Part shown: positions 8,235 through 12,416 of the stretch, piece after piece
Position numbering within the stretch: position 1 is the first letter of the stretch
Layout: each line of letters opens with the position of its first letter
Origin: Cyclostephanos tholiformis
Taxonomy: Eukaryota; Bacillariophyta; Thalassiosirophyceae; Thalassiosirales; Thalassiosiraceae
Assembly (NCBI GenBank): GCA_036939975.1
Contig: JALLPB010000868.1
Location: 1 to 12,416, forward strand
Reading direction: 5' to 3'
Length of the DNA stretch: 12,416 nt
Translations under genes and position numbers: made by a program
Notes under the pieces: model-generated
Told to the model about the DNA's origin: nothing
What the model saw: only the letters and a program-made list of their open reading frames with translations
Databases searched by the model: none

Positions 8235-8255
8235 TGACAATGATGCTCATCGTCA
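8235..8255. repeat. Hairpin with one internal mismatch
   Basis: TGAC-A-ATGA pairs with TCAT-C-GTCA around the loop TGC. The single A/C mismatch splits two 4-bp stems. Confidence 0.5.
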
Positions 8256-8489
8256 CCTCACCGGATATCATTGCCGATTTTCCAGTACTGATCCTATATA
8301 TTCCAACGTAGAAAAAAGGAAAACACAACCAACAACTCCCATCAATGCATTGTTATTAGAATGGTCTAGTTTATAGATTAATAATGATGAATCCATATCT
8401 TAATATGTTAGTTGATTACTATGATGGCCATAGGATGACAATGGCCGTAGGATGACGGCAGTTGCCATGGTCAGTTTGTTCATTTATCT

Positions 8490-8503
8490 CTAGCTTCGGC
8501 TAG
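8490..8503. repeat. Hairpin with a C(TTCG)G tetraloop
   Basis: CTAGC-TTCG-GCTAG forms a 5-bp stem closed by a C-G pair around TTCG. As RNA, C(UUCG)G is the best known extra-stable tetraloop. A second CTAG follows at 8514-8517. Confidence 0.6.
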
Positions 8504-8917
8504 CATTTACCTTGCTAGTAAAATACCTGTCACAACTGCACACCAAAAAACACCATGCCATGATGGCTGTTGCACTGATAATAATATCATCACGAATAAT
8601 GGGGATCTATGTGACCGCTGATAGCCTCAGCTCCACATCACCCCTGTCAACAAAACTCCCACAAGGTTGGTCACAAGTCAACCATTTCCCACGTTGCTAT
8701 GGAAAAATGTTCCGAGTACTGATTGGTTCTTGAGATACCAATTGGTACCACCCAACCAAATATCCATGTAGATAACAAGACTACCATATGTATGATACTC
8801 CAATGTAGATCACCTTGAGCTGACAAGGAATGAGAGTTACCAGAGAACATGCAGAATAGTCAATCAAAAATGTCAGTTTTCAGAAAGCCAAGTACTTTAA
8901 TTGCTGGGCTGGTGCAA

Positions 8918-8937
8918 AATAGTTTTTTTGTACTATT
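8918..8937. repeat. Inverted repeat AATAGT/ACTATT
   Basis: AATAGT (8918-8923) and ACTATT (8932-8937) flank a T-rich 8-nt loop. It lies about 240-300 nt upstream of the transposase relic. No matching copy was found on the far side, so it is not supported as a terminal repeat. Confidence 0.4.
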
Positions 8938-9162
8938 CCTATTATCACCACCCCATTTTTGCATGATTTTTTGGCGCAATACACATCTGCACCAATTTCA
9001 GTATTAAGTCCTAACCTATGGCTATACTGGTGTGAATGTCTTTGTGGTCATGTCAGGTGGTATGGTACACCACAACCCATTCATAAAATAAATTCCTTTG
9101 TCCATACAATGGTAAAACTCCTTTACAACAAAAGTGGATTCAGCTGTAAATGATACGTCTAG

Positions 9163-10686
9163 AACCTCAAAGGGTGCACCAGTAGTCGTAACAGGTACCT
9201 CAGTGCTGAGAAGATGAAGATTCTAGAAGCTGTCAAGAACCTCATGGATAACAAGGGAATTTCTGTGTGTGAAGCATGTATTGTCTTCAAAGTTGAACCC
9301 AGCGCTGTTACCCGTTGGACTAACAAGAAAGAAGTCCTTCCAAATCCTAAGCATTCTGACAAGCTAAGCATCCACTCGGGTCCCTATTCAATCCTTCACA
9401 ATATCACACAAGATCTAGTAGACTTTGTTGATGAGTGGCATGCAAAAGGACTTCAAGTGAACCGGTTCAACCTTATCAAGAAAGCTTGCCAGCTAAAACT
9501 GAAGTTTTCTACAAAATTGGAACAAGCACAGAAAATGTCCATTTCTTGCTTCATGTTCAGAAACAACCTCACCAATTACATGGCAATGCATACTGCACAG
9601 CGCCATCCTGCTGATGTTCAGGGTGAGGCGTTAGCTTATCTCAATGTAATCAGGCCTCTACTTCTTGATGGCACCCAGGATCTGGACTATATTTTAAATA
9701 TGGACCAGACCCCGTTGTATCATGCAATGTACTCCAAGACAACCATCCATGAGAAGGGAGCGCACACTGTTAACCTGCACATATCGGCTGCTGACAGCAA
9801 ACGCGTCACTGTAGCTGTAACACTAACAGCATCTGAGAGGAGTCTACGCCCCATGGTAGTGTTCAAAGGTAAGTTTTCATTTATATAATATTATTATCGG
9901 ATGATTGTTTGAACTAAAATATGACTCGTTGTAATCCTCTTCGTGTTTTCAATAGGCCAGCACAATGGGGCAATTGTGAAATGCGAGTTGCACAATTTTC
10001 CCAATGACTGCCAGTATGCTTTTCAAGCAAAGGCATGGTTTGACAAAGAAACCATACTCGAGTGGGTAAGCATTGTACTCGAGCCCTACATCATGTCTGC
10101 TCCTCCAGATATCAATCCCATCCTTCTTCTGGATTCCTTCTCCATCCACATGAAGTTGACGGTTACCAACACCATCCAAAACCTTGGCATTGAGGTGTTT
10201 TTTATCCCTTTGGGCTGCACTGGTCTTGTGCAGCCAGTGGATGTGGGATATAACAAATTGTTCAAGGCCAAGATGCACCTTGATTATCAGGAATGACTAC
10301 TTGCATAAGATGCTGATAAGCCAATTCCTGCTGCTAAGCAGGCCAAGGCTGCGGCATGGATTATTGCCATAAATAACGCTGTTTGTCCCAATGTCATTGT
10401 GAATGCATGGAGGAAGATGGGCTATTCCTACTTCCAGGATGAACAAGGTGGCCTCGACGTAATGGCAAAGTTGACCAATATTGAGGATGCTGATGATGAC
10501 GGTGAGTATCATGCTGGTGGATATGTTGATGCAGAGATGCATGTCGCTGACATCAGAGAGTGGGAAATTACAGCAATCAGTGGCCGCAAGGACATCGTGA
10601 GGAGGGGATTTTGTAAGACAAGAGGAGAAGAGAGTGGGAATAGGGGGAGATTCCTGGTGCATACGTTACGAGTAATATTCTATTAA
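9163..10686 (+). pseudogene. pogo/Tigger-like DDE transposase, broken by two stops
   Basis: The Tc1/mariner superfamily enzyme of this type cuts and pastes its element through an RNase H-like DDE/D domain. The frame is open from 9163 (after TAG); the first ATG is 9214, inside sequence that already resembles the first helix-turn-helix (RYLSAEKMKILEAVKNL), so an upstream exon is probably missing. From 9214: a first HTH (~1-45), a CENP-B-type second HTH (~60-130), then the catalytic domain with D164 (NMDQTP), D278 (LLLDSFSIH) and D314 (QPVDVG), a 35-residue spacing between the last two. Intron 9869-9955 splits the Gly codon of VVFKG in phase 1. After HLDYQE the frame meets TGA (10294-10296) and TAA (10306-10308), then continues in the same frame with a convincing C-terminus (KQAKAAAWIIAINNAV, AWRKMGYSYFQ, acidic tail) to TAA at 10684-10686. 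A truncated 331-residue product would keep all three Asp. Terminal repeats were not found. Confidence 0.82.
9869..9955 (+). other. 87-nt intron in the transposase gene
   Basis: Donor GTAAGT follows TTCAAAG, and a pyrimidine-rich tract ends TTTTCAATAG. Splicing restores FKGQHNGA across the junction, matching the usual continuity of this domain. The interior is AT-rich and holds stops in the unspliced frame. Confidence 0.8.
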
Positions 10687-10738
10687 TTATTCTTATTTGT
10701 TGTCAAGATAGTGATATTGGTCTTCTATTAATTATTCT
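10678..10738. repeat. 16-bp perfect direct repeat, 45-bp spacing
   Basis: TTCTATTAATTATTCT occurs at 10678-10693 and again at 10723-10738, straddling and following the transposase stop codon. It may mark a small duplication at the element's end. It is too long and too close to be a target-site duplication of a pogo-type element, which is TA. Confidence 0.75.
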
Positions 10739-10769
10739 AAGTAGTTAGTATTAAAGAGTATTAACTGGT

Positions 10770-11365
10770 TTATGATTCATTATTTTTGCCCGGCAGCATC
10801 CATAGTTCTGGTGATGTTTCTGCCTCTTTGTGATGGTATCGCTTGGTATACACCTCAACGATGCGTGCATATAAGCCATCGTAATTGTCGGCATGGCGGA
10901 CCACAAGATGCCATGGCAAAAAGCCCACTTTGCACATCATCATGCAATCTCCAACAATATAAGCCACAACAACATTCTCCTCATTTCCCATCTCTGAATC
11001 AATCACTGTCTCCTTTTGAAATCATACCTTCACTCCTGCAGCAATCTGGACCCCACAGACTTCATGAGCATGGCAGTTGCATCCCCAATCCCCTCTCTTG
11101 ATCCCAACAATATCCACCACAGTCCCCATCAGATGCTCAACAAGAAATGTGCAATTATAGACGGGGGGGGGACAACTGCAACCTCAGAGGCCAACGTGGA
11201 CAGGACAATATTGTGTTGATGTGCGCAATTGACGTATGTTGTCTTTGTGGTCGTTGCTGGAGCACTCCCAGCTAAGATCTTGTATCGGCAAGGGGCCTTA
11301 ATGCTGCAGGCAGGGCAGGTGCCTTCCTTGCTCCCTCTCACAGTGGCGGCGCACTCCCCACACTC
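10770..11365 (-). pseudogene. Cysteine-rich protein relic with frameshift and in-frame stops
   Basis: Read on the complement strand, one frame from 11365 gives ECGECAATVRG and then GTCPACSIKAPC, two CxxC pairs like a zinc ribbon. It continues through VNCAHQHNIVLSTLASEVAV to a run of nine C (11171-11163). There the frame closes 34 nt on, but the other frame carries on naturally: VYNCTFLVEHLMGTVVDIVG, then GDWGCNCHAHEVCG, a TGA at 11024-11022, and MCKVGFLPWHLVVRHADNYD, ending at 10770. A TAG at 11368-11366 lies just upstream, with the frame open again beyond it (AQLPIVA). With breaks ignored, the protein is about 200 residues. I do not recognise a named family. The Cys/His spacing suggests metal binding, and the setting between two mobile-element relics suggests a repetitive or element-borne gene. 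Sequencing error in the C9 run could explain the frameshift but not the stops. Confidence 0.55.
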
Positions 11366-11395
11366 CTATGCGACAATGGGCAACTGAGCCACTAT

Positions 11396-11845
11396 TCTGA
11401 CCAAGGTACATCGATAAAATATCAGTTCGTGCGATGTGTTTTGTTGGTGATTTTACCTAACAGTTTTATTAGTGTTTTTGTTAGTAGTGTTCTGTCAGCA
11501 GAAAAAATATCTTATCTCCTCAACCGTTTGTCAGACAATGATGAACCACACATCACCGGAAAGCTGCTGCAAATAGGAAGAGAACTATAAGGTTGAAACA
11601 GGCACCATACGTAAGAATACGTGATTTAGCAAGTCTTTGGAAGAGGGTATCTATGCCTTTCTTGTAATTTTGCTTAAACCGCATGAGTATTATTCCACGA
11701 GTTTTACGTTATTATGATGTAGTAGGAAAGAGTGATGGTTGCACTAATGACAGCCAATTAACTGAGAATAGACAAAAGGTTGTTCTACTGAATAAATGGT
11801 TAGTCAATGGCTCAACCAACTACACAGAGTGGTAAGCAATGCTTG
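11396..11845. other. Non-coding stretch, probably the copia element's 3' end/LTR area
   Basis: No coding frame. It lies immediately downstream, on the complement strand, of the copia pol stop, so a 3' LTR would be expected here. I could not find a clear TG...CA pair or polypurine tract with certainty. A purine-rich GAGGAGATAAGA (complement strand) lies near 11511-11522. Confidence 0.3.
11465..11470 (-). promoter_or_regulatory. AATAAA on the complement strand
   Basis: About 380 nt beyond the copia pol stop in the same orientation, the complement strand reads AATAAA. It could be the element's polyadenylation signal, which would fit an LTR here. Confidence 0.3.
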
Positions 11846-12210
11846 TCAATGCCTATCCAGTGAGTAACTAGTAACCAAAGGATTTGCAAAGAATGTCACA
11901 GCCATAGCTGCTGGACTAGTGCTATGTCTGCGTGACACTCTAGGTGAGGGTACTTGATGTATGTTCCCATCTTTGAGGGCTCCAACACACCCTTTCAGAG
12001 CGTTAGGGCGGTGCGCCCTAGCCCTAGAGAGGAAGGGCAGCAAATCCTCCTGATGATGCAAAACCAAAGGCACACTGCTTGATGGTGCGAACCAATTTGA
12101 TGTTTGCTTTGGTAATCTCCAAGGTTTTCTTGGCCAGGATGAAAGCTTAAGAGGTACATATCTTGTGCAATCTTATCCCCAACCCAGAAATATTGCATCT
12201 CCATCGATCA
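11846..12210 (-). mobile_element. Ty1/copia retrotransposon, degraded 3' end of pol
   Basis: On the complement strand, from 12204, MEMQYFWVGDKIAQD is followed by FHPGQENLGDYQSKHQIG and SHHQAV. This matches the end of the copia RNase H region, where a pattern like 'M-R-FFW ... HPG-EN-ADY-TKHH ... HH--VR' is usual. Near a T4 run (12063-12060) the reading shifts by one base. The next frame gives LHHQEDLLPF, a basic stretch, then NALKGCVGAL, PSPRVS and a short tail ending SYSLDRH at 11846, a C-terminal layout I associate with diatom copia elements from memory. A TGA at 12210-12208 sits just before the first ATG in the same frame. Reverse transcriptase and integrase would lie further right on this strand, outside the window. 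Breaks mark it as inactive. Confidence 0.72.
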
Positions 12211-12258
12211 CAAACATTGGCATTTAATTGTCCACTTCTGTCTTGGGGCGGCATAGAG

Positions 12259-12414
12259 TCATGGAGGCACTCTTTGACTGGGGTTTGTCAAACTGTTTGT
12301 GAGGGTTGACGGGGGGAAAGCTTTCATGTAAAAGGCCTTGCGATGTTGAGCTGTGATGGCATCTTCTTCCCAAGTGCCCTTCCCCTCCATGATGTTGTTG
12401 ATGCCTTGATTTGT
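12259..12414 (-). pseudogene. Open fragment entering from the right edge
   Basis: The complement strand is open from the window edge for 51 codons to TGA at 12261-12259, reading GKGTWEEDAITAQHRKAFYM and then KAFPPSTLTNSL. The codons are in the same frame as the RNase H piece downstream, but the sequence does not look like RNase H. It may be another part of the same retrotransposon after a deletion, or the C-terminus of a separate protein. No family is recognised. Confidence 0.4.
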
Positions 12415-12416
12415 GA

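Larger units (their letters stand above)
7904..8746. repeat. Possible imperfect ~430-bp tandem duplication
   Basis: Matching islands recur in the same order at offsets of about 420-440 bp: CAATGCATTGT (7903 and 8343), TAATAATGAT, TATGTNAGTTGATT (7984 and 8405), GACAATGG followed by a GGC/GCC hairpin region, and AGTACTGAT (8284 and 8714). The intervening sequence has diverged strongly, so this could be chance similarity in AT-rich DNA. Confidence 0.3.
7571..9162. other. Gene-poor, hairpin-rich region
   Basis: Open frames here are short, on both strands, and lack recognisable motifs. What stands out is the number of perfect short inverted repeats, several with 3-nt loops, plus hints of an imperfect ~430-bp duplication. 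It may be old non-autonomous mobile DNA or a structured non-coding RNA locus. The sequence alone does not decide. Confidence 0.5.

Noticed and set aside
7571..9162. CRISPR array or tRNA genes in the hairpin region
   Set aside because: The hairpins differ from each other, spacing is irregular, and no cloverleaf with a plausible anticodon arm was found.
10772..11101. 109-codon plus-strand frame
   Set aside because: It is a shadow of the complement-strand cysteine-rich relic, whose two halves have coherent motifs.

Overview
The window looks like nuclear DNA from a stramenopile alga, most likely a diatom. Three observations point there: short GT-AG introns of about 77-87 nt, a large CPA1-type Na+(K+)/H+ exchanger with long low-complexity inserts, and remains of Ty1/copia and pogo/Tigger-like elements whose motifs resemble those of diatom elements. 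The assignment is an inference, because no marker gene is present.

Layout, left to right. Positions 1-123 hold an open frame entering from the left edge, possibly the end of a CDS. Positions 499-2349 (+) encode a roughly 617-residue serine-rich disordered orphan protein with an AATAAA 46 nt after its stop. Positions 2496-3539 (+) hold what I read as a multi-exon gene for a membrane or secreted orphan protein. It can only be seen by splicing short exons. Its last exon overlaps, tail to tail, the 3' end of the complement-strand gene at 3398-6841. That gene encodes a cation/proton exchanger of 1147 residues and is the only confidently functional gene here. A TATATAA lies 80 nt upstream of its ATG.

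Positions 6960-9160 are gene-poor. They hold a ~115-bp tandem direct repeat containing a small palindrome, a dense run of perfect short hairpins (7747-8255), a C(TTCG)G hairpin and possibly an imperfect ~430-bp duplication.

From about 9160 to the right edge the DNA is a graveyard of repeats. First comes a pogo/Tigger-like DDE transposase gene (+) that keeps its catalytic aspartates and one 87-nt intron but has two nonsense codons. Next is a complement-strand cysteine-rich relic with a frameshift in a C9 run and in-frame stops. Last is the degraded 3' end of a Ty1/copia pol gene (RNase H end plus C-terminal tail) on the complement strand, running off the window. Several of the nonsense codons could each come from a single C-to-T change. 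No complete new system is evident. The items most worth a second look are the hidden spliced gene and its antisense overlap with the exchanger, the exchanger's cysteine-rich lumenal domain, and the hairpin cluster.
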